Source: Phenylobacterium sp.
Lineage (GTDB): Bacteria; Pseudomonadota; Alphaproteobacteria; Caulobacterales; Caulobacteraceae
Assembly (NCBI RefSeq): GCF_019636135.1
Contig: NZ_JAHBYD010000031.1
Coordinates: 1 to 58,445, forward strand
DNA: 58,445 bases
Direction of reading: 5' to 3'
This document shows positions 1 to 7,950 of this stretch, one piece after another (the stretch's first letter is position 1; each line of letters starts with the position of its first letter). Position numbers and translations under genes: made by a program. The notes below the pieces were generated by a model. That model was not told where the DNA came from, ran no database searches, and was given only the letters and a program-made list of their open reading frames with translations.

Positions 1-1
1 G

Positions 2-262
2 GTGATGCCATCCGTCAGCCACATCGTGCCGCTGCTGGTGGGCGACCCCATCCACTGCAAGATGATCTCCGACATGCTGCTGGAAGACCACGGCATCTAC
101 GTCCAGCCGATCAACTACCCCACCGTGCCGCGCGGGACCGAGCGGCTGCGCTTCACCCCCAGCCCCGCCCACGACGACCGCATGATGGACGAACTCGTCG
201 AGGTGCTCGAGAAGCTCTGGACCCACTGCAACATCAAGCGCATCGGCGGCGTCGCCGCCTGA
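2..262 (+). CDS. hemA: 5-aminolevulinate synthase, C-terminal fragment cut by the window edge
   Basis: This is the last 86 codons of an open frame that enters from the left edge. It matches the C-terminal domain of PLP-dependent 5-aminolevulinate synthase, which condenses glycine and succinyl-CoA in the C4 pathway that alphaproteobacteria use to make heme. Recognisable pieces are VGDPIHCKMISDMLL, the QPINYPTVPRGTERLR segment and the RFTPSPAH segment, all typical of the ALAS small domain. The catalytic lysine lies upstream, outside the window. The apparent GTG at base 2 is not the true start. The gene is convergent with the mucR-like gene. A related AONS-family enzyme is possible but less likely given the ALAS-type ending. 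Confidence 0.9.
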   Translation: MMPSVSHIVPLLVGDPIHCKMISDMLLEDHGIYVQPINYPTVPRGTERLRFTPSPAHDDRMMDELVEVLEKLWTHCNIKRIGGVAA

Positions 263-267
263 GGCCC

Positions 268-288
268 GGCCCTCTGCTGAAGAGGGCC
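268..288 (+). terminator. Possible hemA transcription stop hairpin
   Basis: An 8-bp perfect stem (268-275 with 281-288) closes a GCTGA loop, starting six bases after the hemA stop codon. No T-run follows, so it is at best a weak intrinsic terminator. Confidence 0.35.
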
Positions 289-444
289 TCGGCGAAGGAA
301 TACGGCGTCGCGCGCGGCCTGGTCCCGCCCGGGCTGCGACAAGTTGGTCCTGCGACGTCCTGGCGTGTGCCGGCGCTACCGAAGCATGTTCAACTCTCGA
401 TCAGGACCGGAGCCACCTACAACCCGACGCGGCGCCGGTCCCGG

Positions 445-475
445 ACGCCCCTGCTGACCCAGGGGCGTTCTTTCA
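445..475 (+). terminator. Intrinsic terminator between convergent hemA and mucR-like genes
   Basis: A 9-bp perfect G+C-rich stem (445-453 with 460-468) around a 6-base loop is followed on the plus strand by a pyrimidine-rich, T-rich tail. It sits in the convergent gap, so it could stop hemA-side transcription. On the minus strand the hairpin would also follow the regulator gene, but there it lacks the T-run. Confidence 0.55.
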
Positions 476-506
476 CTTCGACGTGTCGGAAGCCGGGCGA
501 TCCCTC

Positions 507-941
507 TTACGTCTTGCGGCGGACGCCCAGTCCGAGACCGATCTGCTTGGCGAAGTCGGAGCGGCGCGCGGCGTAGGCCGGCGCGACCATCGGGTAGTCG
601 GCCGGCAGGCCCCAGCGGCGGCGATACTCGTCCGGGCTCAGATTGTAGTGCGAGCGCAGGTAGCGCTTCAGCAACTTCAGCCGTTTGCCGTCCTCGAGAC
701 AGACGATGTAGTCGTGCTGCACGGACCGGCCGATCGGCACGGCCGGCTTCGGGCGTTCCTCGGCCCGGGCGGCGGCCGACGCGGCGGTCAGCGCGGTCAG
801 GGCCTGATGCACGGTGCGGATGACGTCCGGCAAGGCGTCTACGGCGATCTCATGCCGGCCCACATACGCAGAGACGATTCCCGCCCCCAGGCGCAACAGC
901 TCTAGCTCCGACGGACCATCGGAATCGGGTCCTGCGCTCAT
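507..941 (-). CDS. MucR/Ros-family transcriptional regulator
   Basis: This 144-residue protein matches the MucR/Ros family of alphaproteobacterial DNA-binding regulators, which control exopolysaccharide, motility and cell-cycle genes by binding AT-rich DNA. The conserved core is HDYIVCLEDGKRLKLLKRYL followed by the SPDEYRRRWGLP segment, typical of the family's C-terminal zinc-finger domain. In classical Ros the metal ligands are Cys, Cys, His, His. Here the equivalent positions read Cys81, Asp84, Tyr94 and His98, so two ligands are changed. The ATG at 941 has an AAGGGG-type ribosome site just upstream. The gene is divergent from glyA. The target genes cannot be told from the sequence. Confidence 0.88.
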   Translation of the reverse strand: MSAGPDSDGPSELELLRLGAGIVSAYVGRHEIAVDALPDVIRTVHQALTALTAASAAARAEERPKPAVPIGRSVQHDYIVCLEDGKRLKLLKRYLRSHYNLSPDEYRRRWGLPADYPMVAPAYAARRSDFAKQIGLGLGVRRKT

Positions 942-954
942 TCACCACCCCTTT

Positions 955-983
955 TTGACATGCGAGTTCGGACCCTCTGCGCA
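955..983 (+). promoter_or_regulatory. Possible glyA promoter with a perfect -35 hexamer
   Basis: TTGACA at 955-960 is followed after 17 bases by TGCGCA, a poor -10 element. The -35 overlaps the divergent regulator's ribosome-binding region. The weak -10 makes this uncertain. Confidence 0.3.
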
Positions 984-995
984 TCCCACCACGCC

Positions 996-1118
996 CGGCC
1001 TTCGGCCGTCAACGCGCGGCGACCGCGAACGGTTCCCAGAAATACTGTTCGCGGGCGCGGTTGGAGCGGGGGGCGTTCGGAGGTAAAGGAGGCGCCTCTC
1101 GCCGACCCGGGAGTCGGC
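996..1118 (+). promoter_or_regulatory. glyA leader rich in inverted repeats
   Basis: Between the divergent regulator and glyA lie three perfect inverted repeats: CGGCC/GGCCG at 996-1008, an 8-bp pair at 1023-1030 with 1047-1054, and GCCGAC/GTCGGC at 1101-1106 with 1113-1118. A strong Shine-Dalgarno-like AAAGGAGG sits at 1085-1092 but is too far from any usable start in the glyA frame. I do not recognise a known riboswitch core. It may be a structured 5' leader, an unannotated small upstream frame, or chance structure in G+C-rich DNA. Confidence 0.3.
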
Positions 1119-1139
1119 GCTCCAGCGAAGGCCTTGCCC

Positions 1140-2435
1140 TTGAACCTGCACGTGCAATCGAAGCCCTCGACCGAAGACTTCTTCCGCGCCGGCGTGGACA
1201 GCGCCGATCCGGACCTCGCGAAGATCCTGTCGGGTGAGCTGCGGCGCCAGCAGGACCAGATCGAGCTGATCGCCTCGGAGAACATCGTCTCCAGGGCCGT
1301 GCTCGACGCCCAGGGCTCGGTGCTGACCAACAAGTACGCCGAGGGCTACCCGGGCAAGCGCTACTACGGCGGCTGCGAGGTGGTCGACGAGGCCGAGCGG
1401 CTCGCGATCGACCGCGCCAAGCAGTTGTTCGGCTGCGAGTACGCCAACGTGCAGCCGCACTCCGGGAGCCAGGCGAACCAGGCGGTGTTCATGGCCACCA
1501 TGACGCCGGGCGACACCTTCATGGGCATGAACCTGGACCACGGCGGCCACCTGACCCACGGCAAGAGCGTCAACCAGTCGGGCAAGTGGTTCCATCCCGT
1601 GGCCTATGGCGTGCGCACCCAGGACCACCTGATCGACTACGACGAGGCCGCCGCGGTGGCCCGCGAGCACAGGCCGAAAGTGATCATCGCCGGCGGCTCG
1701 GCCTATTCGCGGCACATCGACTTCGCGAAGTTCCGCGAGATCGCCGACGAGGTGGGCGCGATCCTGATGAGCGACGTCGCCCACTACGCGGGCCTGGTCG
1801 TGGCCGGCGAATACCCGAACCCGTTCCCGCACAGCCACGTCGTCACCACGACCACGCACAAGACCCTGCGCGGCCCGCGCGGCGGCATGATCCTGACCAA
1901 CGACAAGAAGCTGGCGTCGCGGATCAACTCGGCGGTCTTCCCGGGCCTGCAGGGCGGCCCGCTGATGCACGTGATCGCCGCCAAGGCCGTGGCCTTCGGC
2001 GAGGCGCTGAAGCCCGAGTTCAGGACCTATGCGAAGCAGGTGATCGAGAACGCCCGGGCGCTGGCCGACAGCCTGCAGGGCGTGGGCTTCAAGATCGTCT
2101 CCAACGGCACCGACAGCCACCTCATGCTGGTCGACCTGACGCCCAAGCGCGTCTCGGGGGCCCAGGCCGAAGTCGCGCTGGAGCGGGCCGGGATCACCAC
2201 GAACAAGAATTCGATCCCCGGCGATCCGCTGCCGGCGATGCAGACGTCGGGCCTGCGCGTCGGCTCGCCGGCCGGCACGACCCGCGGCTTCGGCCCCGAG
2301 GAATTCCGTCAGGTCGGCCGCTGGATCGGCGAAGTGCTCGACGCGGTGGCGACCGGCGAGGACTCCACGGCGGTGGAGCAGAAGGTCCGCGCCGAGGTGG
2401 TGGCGATGACGAGGCGCTTCCCCATCTACAGCTAA
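1140..2435 (+). CDS. glyA: Serine hydroxymethyltransferase
   Basis: GlyA is a cytosolic PLP enzyme that interconverts serine and glycine while charging tetrahydrofolate with a one-carbon unit. The protein carries QQDQIELIASENIVS, NKYAEGYPGKRYYGG and the PLP-lysine segment TTTHKTLRGPRGG, all diagnostic of SHMT, and is about 431 residues, the normal length. The frame is open further upstream, but homology begins near STEDFFRAG. I chose TTG 1140, which has GAAGG eight bases upstream. GTG 1152 is an alternative. It leads a rightward series with nrdR 31 bases downstream. Next to hemA upstream it suits glycine supply for heme, but that link is inference. Confidence 0.95.
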   Translation: MNLHVQSKPSTEDFFRAGVDSADPDLAKILSGELRRQQDQIELIASENIVSRAVLDAQGSVLTNKYAEGYPGKRYYGGCEVVDEAERLAIDRAKQLFGCEYANVQPHSGSQANQAVFMATMTPGDTFMGMNLDHGGHLTHGKSVNQSGKWFHPVAYGVRTQDHLIDYDEAAAVAREHRPKVIIAGGSAYSRHIDFAKFREIADEVGAILMSDVAHYAGLVVAGEYPNPFPHSHVVTTTTHKTLRGPRGGMILTNDKKLASRINSAVFPGLQGGPLMHVIAAKAVAFGEALKPEFRTYAKQVIENARALADSLQGVGFKIVSNGTDSHLMLVDLTPKRVSGAQAEVALERAGITTNKNSIPGDPLPAMQTSGLRVGSPAGTTRGFGPEEFRQVGRWIGEVLDAVATGEDSTAVEQKVRAEVVAMTRRFPIYS

Positions 2436-2466
2436 TAGCGTTAAGTGGCTGAAGGAGGGGCTAAAT

Positions 2467-2940
2467 ATGCGCTGCCCATTCTGTGGCCACGACGAGACCC
2501 AGGTGAAGGACAGCCGCCCGTCGGAAGACGGTGCGGCGATTCGCCGGCGCCGGCTGTGCCCGTCGTGCGAGGGCCGTTTCACCACGTTCGAGCGCGTGCA
2601 GCTTCGCGAGCTCACCATCCTGAAGCGGTCGGGCCGCCGCACGCCCTTCGACCGCGACAAGCTCGCCCGCTCGATCTCCATCGCCATCCGCAAGCGGCCG
2701 ATCGAGCCCGAGCGGGTGGAACGCATGATCTCGGCCATCGCCCGCCAGCTCGAGAGCATGGGCGAGACCGAGCTGCCGTCGTCCACCGTCGGCGAGCTGG
2801 TCATGAAGCATCTGAAGCAGCTCGATGACGTGGCCTACGTCCGCTACGCCTCGGTCTACCGCGACTTCCGCGAGACCAGCGACTTCGCCCAGTTCCTGAG
2901 CGAAGAGGGCCTCAGCGAGGCGCTGGTCGACGGGCGGTAG
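2467..2940 (+). CDS. nrdR: Transcriptional repressor NrdR
   Basis: NrdR is a zinc-binding, ATP-cone repressor that senses nucleotide state and represses ribonucleotide reductase genes. The 157-residue protein starts with the CPFC zinc-ribbon half (Cys3, Cys6), has the second half CPSC (Cys31, Cys34) after a run of arginines, and then an ATP-cone domain beginning LTILKRSGRRTPFDRDKL. The ATG at 2467 has a strong GGAGGGG ribosome site. The position between glyA and rib genes is common in alphaproteobacteria. No NrdR-box pair is obvious nearby, and its targets are presumably elsewhere. Confidence 0.95.
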   Translation: MRCPFCGHDETQVKDSRPSEDGAAIRRRRLCPSCEGRFTTFERVQLRELTILKRSGRRTPFDRDKLARSISIAIRKRPIEPERVERMISAIARQLESMGETELPSSTVGELVMKHLKQLDDVAYVRYASVYRDFRETSDFAQFLSEEGLSEALVDGR

Positions 2941-3015
2941 GCTCGGGCGCCGGTTGAGCGCGCCACGCCCCTGGATGGCTGGCCTCCGTGCGCCGCGCCC
3001 CATAAGGGTAGGGCG

Positions 3016-3660
3016 ATGTCAGTCACCCTCAAGCTCGCCACCTCGCTCGACGGCCGGATCGCGACGGCGTCCGGGGAAAGCCGCTGGATCACGGGGCCGC
3101 AGGCGCGCGAGCAGGTGCATCGGCTGCGCGCGGCCCACGATGCGGTCGTGGTGGGGATCGAGACGGCGCTGGCGGACGACCCGTCGCTGACGGTGCGGTT
3201 GCCGGGGTACGGAGGCCGCCAGCCGGCGCGCGTGGTGCTGGACAGCCGCCAGCGTCTGCCGGCGGACAGCGTGCTCGTGAAGACGGCGCGCGAGGTCCCG
3301 ACCTATGTGGTCGCCACCGGCGCTCCGGATCCGGCGCTGACGCGCGCCGGCGTCCGCGTGCTGCGCGCGCCCGCGATCGGCAAGGATCGCCCCGATCTGA
3401 AGGTCGTCGCACAAATGCTTGCGGACGAAGGGCTTTCCGACCTGTTCGTCGAGGGCGGCGGGCAGGTGGCGGGCAGTTTCCTGCGTTGCGGGCTGGTCGA
3501 CACGATCGAGTGGTTCCGGGCGCCCATCGTCATCGGCGGGGAAGGGCGGCCCGGCGTGGGCGCGCTGGCGGTTGCGGCGCTCGCCGAGGCGCCCCATTTC
3601 CGGCGCGTGGAGGTGGGCCAACTCGGCGACGACCTCTGGGAACGCTATTCGAGGGGCTGA
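3016..3660 (+). CDS. ribD: RibD C-terminal-type reductase (deaminase domain absent)
   Basis: The 214 residues match only the reductase half of RibD, the dihydrofolate-reductase-like domain that reduces the ribosyl side chain of the pyrimidine intermediate with NADPH. Visible motifs are LKLATSLDGRIA at the N-terminus, the WITGPQAREQVH segment, VVVGIETALADDPSLTVR and FVEGGGQVAGSFL. A full RibD has an extra N-terminal cytidine-deaminase-like zinc domain of roughly 145 residues. The 75 bases upstream cannot encode it and nrdR lies directly before. The ATG has an AGGG-rich site upstream. The stop is immediately followed by the ribE start. It could be a stand-alone reductase working with a separate deaminase. 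Confidence 0.85.
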   Translation: MSVTLKLATSLDGRIATASGESRWITGPQAREQVHRLRAAHDAVVVGIETALADDPSLTVRLPGYGGRQPARVVLDSRQRLPADSVLVKTAREVPTYVVATGAPDPALTRAGVRVLRAPAIGKDRPDLKVVAQMLADEGLSDLFVEGGGQVAGSFLRCGLVDTIEWFRAPIVIGGEGRPGVGALAVAALAEAPHFRRVEVGQLGDDLWERYSRG

Positions 3661-4251
3661 ATGTTCACCGGCATCGTCACCGACGTGGGACGCGTCCGCA
3701 GCGTCCGGGACACCAACCGCGACCGCCGGTTCGAGATCGAGACGCGCTTCGACCTCGCCACCATCGACATCGGCGCCTCGGTCAGCCACGCGGGCTGCTG
3801 CCTGACCGTCGTGGAGAAGGGCGGGGGCTGGTTCGCCGTGGAGGTCTCAGGCGAGACGCTGGGCCTCACGACGCTGTCGGACTGGGCGGAAGGCCGGCCG
3901 GTCAACCTGGAGCGCGCCGCCCGCGTGGGCGACGAGCTCGGCGGTCACATCGTCTCGGGGCATGTCGACGGCGTGGGCGAGGTGCTCTCCATCAAGAGCG
4001 AGGGCGGCTCGCACCGGGTGCGCATCCGCGCGCCCCGGCCGCTGCACCGCTACATCGCGCCGAAGGGGTCGATCACGGTCGAGGGCGTCTCGCTGACCGT
4101 CAACGAGGTCGAGGACGACGTCTTCGGCGTGAACCTGATCCCCCACACCTGGGACGTGACGACGCTGGGGACGCTGACGCCCGGCTCGCGGGTGAACCTC
4201 GAGATCGACATGCTGGCGCGCTATCTCGCCCGCTGGCGCGAAACGGCCTAA
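3661..4251 (+). CDS. ribE: Riboflavin synthase, alpha subunit
   Basis: Riboflavin synthase dismutates two 6,7-dimethyl-8-ribityllumazine molecules to riboflavin and the pyrimidinedione. The protein has the defining N-terminus MFTGIV and two tandem lumazine-binding barrels: barrel one includes VSHAGCCLTVVE and the EVSGETL segment, and barrel two includes GHIVSGHVDGVG, SITVEGVSLTVN and VNLIPHTW. Its 196 residues are the usual length. It starts on the base after the ribD stop, so the two are translationally coupled. Riboflavin operons of related bacteria often carry ribBA between this gene and ribH, but here only 33 bases separate them. Confidence 0.95.
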   Translation: MFTGIVTDVGRVRSVRDTNRDRRFEIETRFDLATIDIGASVSHAGCCLTVVEKGGGWFAVEVSGETLGLTTLSDWAEGRPVNLERAARVGDELGGHIVSGHVDGVGEVLSIKSEGGSHRVRIRAPRPLHRYIAPKGSITVEGVSLTVNEVEDDVFGVNLIPHTWDVTTLGTLTPGSRVNLEIDMLARYLARWRETA

Positions 4252-4284
4252 GAGCAGCATCCAACCGCTGTCCAGGGACCTTCG

Positions 4285-4749
4285 ATGAGCGATGAGCCGA
4301 TCCGCCTCCTGATCGTGGAGGCGCGCTTCTATGACGACCTGGCCGACGCGCTGCTGGAGGGCGCGACGCAGGCGCTGAGCGCGTTCGGCGCGGAATACGA
4401 TGTCGTCACCGTTCCGGGCGCCCTGGAGATCCCCGGCGCCATCGCCCTGGCGGAAGAGGCCGGCCACAAGCCGACGGGCGTCCGCTACGACGGCTACGTC
4501 GCGCTGGGCTGCGTGATCCGCGGCGAGACCTACCACTTCGAGATCGTCTCGAACGAGAGCGCCCGCGGGATCATGGACCTGACCACGGGCAAGCGCCTGT
4601 GCATCGGCAACGGCGTCCTGACCACCGAGGACGACGAGCAGGCCTGGGCCCGCGCCCGCCTCAGCGAAGGCGACAAGGGCGGCGGCGCGGCCCGCGCGGC
4701 GTTGTCGATGATCGCCCTGAAGCAGCAATTGCTGGGCGGCAGGCGATGA
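4285..4749 (+). CDS. ribH: 6,7-dimethyl-8-ribityllumazine synthase
   Basis: RibH condenses the ribityl-amino pyrimidinedione with 3,4-dihydroxybutanone phosphate, feeding lumazine to RibE. Motifs include the N-terminal LLIVEARFYDDLADALLEGA, the substrate-binding VPGALEIPGAIALA, and GCVIRGETYHFEIV. The Gly-Asn-Gly-Val-Leu-Thr segment near residue 110 is also conserved. At 154 residues it is normal for the icosahedral or decameric family. The stop overlaps the nusB start by an ATGA, so nusB translation is coupled. Confidence 0.95.
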   Translation: MSDEPIRLLIVEARFYDDLADALLEGATQALSAFGAEYDVVTVPGALEIPGAIALAEEAGHKPTGVRYDGYVALGCVIRGETYHFEIVSNESARGIMDLTTGKRLCIGNGVLTTEDDEQAWARARLSEGDKGGGAARAALSMIALKQQLLGGRR

Positions 4750-5213
4750 GCGGCGCGCACGCGTCGCGCTCGGTCGCGCGACTGGCCGCCGTGCAGGCCC
4801 TCTACCAGATGGAGGTGTCGTCCATCGGCGTCGAGCACGTGATCCGCGAGTTCACCGAGCACCGCTTCGACCGCGATATCGAGGTGGGCGACAACGAGAC
4901 CGCGCCGCTGGCCAGCGCCGACGAAGCGTTCTTCGCCGAACTGGTGCGCGGTGTGGTGGCCGAGCAGTCGCGGGTCGACGCCGCGATCGCCCGGCGGCTG
5001 GCCGAGAACTGGCGGCTGGAGCGGCTGGACGCCACGGTGCGGGCGATCCTGCGGGCCGGCGCCTACGAACTGGCGCACCGCCCCGACGTGCCGACCGAGG
5101 TGGCCATCGACGAGTACGTCGAGATCGCCAAGAGCTTCTTCGAGGGGGTGGAGCCCGGCTTCGTGAACGGCGCCCTGGACGCGGTGGCCCGCGATGTCCG
5201 GCCCCGGGCCTGA
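4746..5213 (+). CDS. nusB: Transcription antitermination factor NusB
   Basis: NusB pairs with ribosomal protein S10 to bind boxA RNA in rRNA antitermination. The protein is 155 residues and all helical, with the family N-terminus SRSVARLAAVQALYQME and the C-terminal half carrying LDATVRAILRAGAYEL, VPTEVAIDEYVEIAK and GFVNGALDAVAR. The start ATG at 4746 overlaps the ribH stop. An in-frame codon further upstream belongs to the ribH region and is rejected because homology starts at this ATG. The ribH-nusB pair is a common bacterial arrangement. Its end overlaps thiL by 20 bases. Confidence 0.93.
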   Translation: MSGAHASRSVARLAAVQALYQMEVSSIGVEHVIREFTEHRFDRDIEVGDNETAPLASADEAFFAELVRGVVAEQSRVDAAIARRLAENWRLERLDATVRAILRAGAYELAHRPDVPTEVAIDEYVEIAKSFFEGVEPGFVNGALDAVARDVRPRA

Positions 5214-6156
5214 ACGGCTGGACGAGTTCGGCGAGATCGAGCGCCTCTTCCGCCCGCTCACCCGCGGCGCGCCGGGCGCTTTCGGCCTGAAGGACGACGC
5301 CGCCGTCCTGCCCAGCCGCAAGGGCCACGAGGTCGTGGTCACCAAGGACGCCATCGTGGAGGGCGTCCACTTCCCGGTGGGCGAGGCGCCCGACCTGGTC
5401 GCGCGCAAGCTGGTGCGGGTGAACCTCTCGGACCTGGCGGCCAAGGCGGCCGAGCCCTTCGCGGCCTTCCTGTTCGTGGCCTGGCCCAACGGCCTGGGCG
5501 CCCGCGAGCGCGAGCGGTTCGCCATGGGGCTTGCGGCCGACCTGGAGGCCTATGGCGTCAGCCTGATGGGCGGCGACACCGTCTCGACGCCCGGTCCGTT
5601 CACGGCGAGCCTGACGGCCATGGGCTGGGTCCCCGAGCGCCGGATGGTGCGCCGGTCGGGCGCGCGGCCGGGCGACCGGCTGCTGGTCTCGGGCACGATC
5701 GGCGACGGGACCTTGGGGCTCGCGGCCGTCCGCGGCGAGATCTCCGACACCGAGGGCGAGCTCGTCTACCGCTACCGCCTGCCCGAGCCGCGGCTGGACC
5801 TGCGCGACCAGCTCCGCCGCATCGCCACCTCGGCAGCCGATGTCTCGGACGGCCTGATCGCCGATGCGCGCCACCTGGCCGAGGCCAGTGAGGTGCGCGT
5901 CGCCATCGACCTCGACAAGCTGCCGCTGAGCCGCGGCGCGGCCACCTGGCTGGAGCAGCAGGCGGATATCCCCGCCGCGCTGCTGCGCCTCGGTTCGGGG
6001 GGCGACGACTACGAAGTGGTCTGCACCGCGCCGTCCGGCGTGCGCCGGCCAGCCGGCTTCACCGTCATCGGCGAGGTGCAGGAGGGCGAGGGTGTCGAGG
6101 TCCGGGCCGCCGGCGCGCTCATCGATCCCGGCCCCGGCGGGTGGCGGCACACCTAG
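5194..6156 (+). CDS. thiL: Thiamine-monophosphate kinase
   Basis: ThiL phosphorylates thiamine monophosphate to the active cofactor thiamine diphosphate with ATP. The 320-residue protein has the AIR-synthase-like fold markers: N-terminal GEIERLFRPL, GLKDDAAVL, the metal-binding VTKDAIVEGVHF, NLSDLAAKAAEP and GGDTVSTPG, then DVSDGLIADARHLA and GGDDYEVV in the C-terminal domain. The start overlaps the nusB end, so the genes ribD to thiL form one cofactor-oriented run. The next gene begins 37 bases on and is likely separate in function. Confidence 0.94.
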   Translation: MSGPGPERLDEFGEIERLFRPLTRGAPGAFGLKDDAAVLPSRKGHEVVVTKDAIVEGVHFPVGEAPDLVARKLVRVNLSDLAAKAAEPFAAFLFVAWPNGLGARERERFAMGLAADLEAYGVSLMGGDTVSTPGPFTASLTAMGWVPERRMVRRSGARPGDRLLVSGTIGDGTLGLAAVRGEISDTEGELVYRYRLPEPRLDLRDQLRRIATSAADVSDGLIADARHLAEASEVRVAIDLDKLPLSRGAATWLEQQADIPAALLRLGSGGDDYEVVCTAPSGVRRPAGFTVIGEVQEGEGVEVRAAGALIDPGPGGWRHT

Positions 6157-6192
6157 GCTTGGCGAAGCTTCGCCGCGCGCTAGGGTGGGGGG

Positions 6193-7467
6193 ATGCGACA
6201 GCCCAATTTCATCGTGATCCTTGCCGACGACCTCGGCTACGGCGACGTCGGCTGCAACGACTCGACCCACATCCGCACGCCCAACATCGACCGGCTGGCG
6301 GCCGAGGGCGCGCGGTTCACCGACTTCTACGCCTCGGCCAATGTCTGCACGCCCAGCCGCGCGGGCCTGCTGACCGGCCGCTACGCCATCCGCTCGGGCC
6401 TGGCGCACGAGGTGCTGCAACCCGCCGATACGAAGGGCCTGCCGCTCTCGGAGGTCACGATCCCGAAGGCGCTGAAGCCGGACTACGCCACGGCCCTGTT
6501 CGGCAAGTGGCACCTGGGCCACGTGGCGCCGCACTTCCCGCCGACCAGCTACGGCTTCGATCGCTTCTACGGCGTGCCCTACAGCCACGACATGCGGCCG
6601 CTACAGGTCTACGAGGCCGAGGGCGAATCGGTGACGGCGCACGACGGCCGCGTCGACATGGCGAAGCTGACGCAGCGGTTCTTCGAGCAGGCGATGGCGT
6701 TTGCCGAGGCCAATCGCGACCGGCCGTTCTTCATCCTGCTGGCGCTGACCGCGCCGCACATCCCGCTGGTTCCCAACCCCGACGACCTGACGGGGTCGGC
6801 GGGCGGCGCCTACGGCGAAGTGGTGGAGGAGATCGACGTCAACGTCGGCCGGCTGCTGGAGAAGCTGGAGGCGCTGGGGATCGACGGGGACACGATGGTC
6901 GCCTTCACCTCGGACAACGGACCGTGGTTCGAGGGCTCGTCGGGGCCGTTCCGCGACCGCAAGGGCGGCGGGGCCTGGGACGGGGCCTTCCGCGTGCCGT
7001 TCGTCGCGCGCCTGCCGGGCCGCATTCCGGCCGGAACGGTCGCCGGCGGCCTCGCCAGCAACCTCGACATCCTGCCGACGCTGCTGAGCCTCGCCGGCCT
7101 GCCGGCGCCCGCCGGCGTCGAGCTCGATGGCCTGGACGTCTCCGCGCAACTGACGACCGGGCAGGGGCCTGCGCACGAGGAGATCCTGCTCTTCAACAAC
7201 AACCACGTCGCGGGCCTCAGGACCGACCGCTGGAAGCTGGTCGCACGGTCCTACTACCGCACCTACGACGCGCCGCTGGACGCCCTGCCGCTGCTCTTCG
7301 ACATGCAGGCCGACCCCGGCGAAAACTACAGCGTCGCCCGGCTCCACCCCGAGGCGCTGGCCGACATGCGCGAGCGGCTGGCCGCGGCGCGCGCACGCTA
7401 CGAGCCGATGGCCGACGCCTTCCCGCCGCACGTGGCGCCCGCGAGCGCCGCCGACCATCCGGATTAG
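6193..7467 (+). CDS. Type I arylsulfatase-family hydrolase
   Basis: This 424-residue protein is a type I sulfatase. The signature C-x-P-S-R is seen as CTPSRAGLLTGRY, where Cys52 would be oxidised to formylglycine. The metal-binding aspartates appear in ILADDLGYGDVG near residues 12-13, the GKWHLGH segment supplies the catalytic Lys/His, and TSDNGPWFEG matches the second metal site. There is no signal peptide, so it appears cytoplasmic, unlike many sulfatases. The natural substrate cannot be told. No formylglycine-generating enzyme gene is in the window. It follows thiL closely but probably has an unrelated role. Confidence 0.88.
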   Translation: MRQPNFIVILADDLGYGDVGCNDSTHIRTPNIDRLAAEGARFTDFYASANVCTPSRAGLLTGRYAIRSGLAHEVLQPADTKGLPLSEVTIPKALKPDYATALFGKWHLGHVAPHFPPTSYGFDRFYGVPYSHDMRPLQVYEAEGESVTAHDGRVDMAKLTQRFFEQAMAFAEANRDRPFFILLALTAPHIPLVPNPDDLTGSAGGAYGEVVEEIDVNVGRLLEKLEALGIDGDTMVAFTSDNGPWFEGSSGPFRDRKGGGAWDGAFRVPFVARLPGRIPAGTVAGGLASNLDILPTLLSLAGLPAPAGVELDGLDVSAQLTTGQGPAHEEILLFNNNHVAGLRTDRWKLVARSYYRTYDAPLDALPLLFDMQADPGENYSVARLHPEALADMRERLAAARARYEPMADAFPPHVAPASAADHPD

Positions 7468-7515
7468 GGCGGCGCCGGCTACGTTTCGGAAAGGGATTCG
7501 GCCGAAGGTCCGCGC

Positions 7516-7950
7516 ATGGTCCGCCGTTTCGCCCTCGCCGCCGCCCTGATCGCGCTCGCGGCGTCGCCGGCCGCCGCGTCGGAGAAGGAAGGCGGCAAGG
7601 AGGGCAAGGGCGACGTCGGCCAGTACGTCGACCTGCAGCCCGTCGGCCTGCCGATCACGGCGAACGGCCGCCTCGTGAACTACGTCTTCGTCTATGTGCG
7701 CATCAACCTGACCAGCGCCGCCAACGCCGCCCAACTGCGCGAGAAGGAGCCGTTCTTCCGCGACGCCCTGGTCCGCGCCGGCCACCGCACGCCGTTCAAC
7801 CATCCGAGCGACCTGTCCAAGGTCGATGTCGCGAAGCTGACCGCCGCCCTGACCCGCGAGGCGAACGCGATCGCGGGGCCGGGACGCATCCGCAATGTGG
7901 TCGTGACCTCGCAGGCGCCGCGCCGGCGCATGACCGTCCCGCGCGCCTGA
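7516..7950 (+). CDS. Small exported protein of unknown function
   Basis: I do not recognise a named family. The 144-residue protein has a clear Sec signal peptide (MVRRFALAAALIALAASPAAA) with cleavage expected near residue 21, followed by a lysine/glycine/glutamate-rich linker and a compact domain with VDLQPVGLPITANGRLVN and VYVRINLT. The beta-rich start loosely recalls FliL-like periplasmic domains, but there is no membrane anchor left after cleavage and no flagellar neighbour. It sits 48 bases after the sulfatase. A periplasmic location is inferred. Confidence 0.7.
   Translation: MVRRFALAAALIALAASPAAASEKEGGKEGKGDVGQYVDLQPVGLPITANGRLVNYVFVYVRINLTSAANAAQLREKEPFFRDALVRAGHRTPFNHPSDLSKVDVAKLTAALTREANAIAGPGRIRNVVVTSQAPRRRMTVPRA

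Noticed and set aside
1023..1118. A glycine or other known riboswitch before glyA
   Set aside because: No recognisable glycine-aptamer core or other known consensus could be placed; only generic inverted repeats are seen.
2941..3015. An FMN riboswitch before ribD
   Set aside because: The gap is 75 bases, too short for the FMN aptamer, and its conserved elements are absent.
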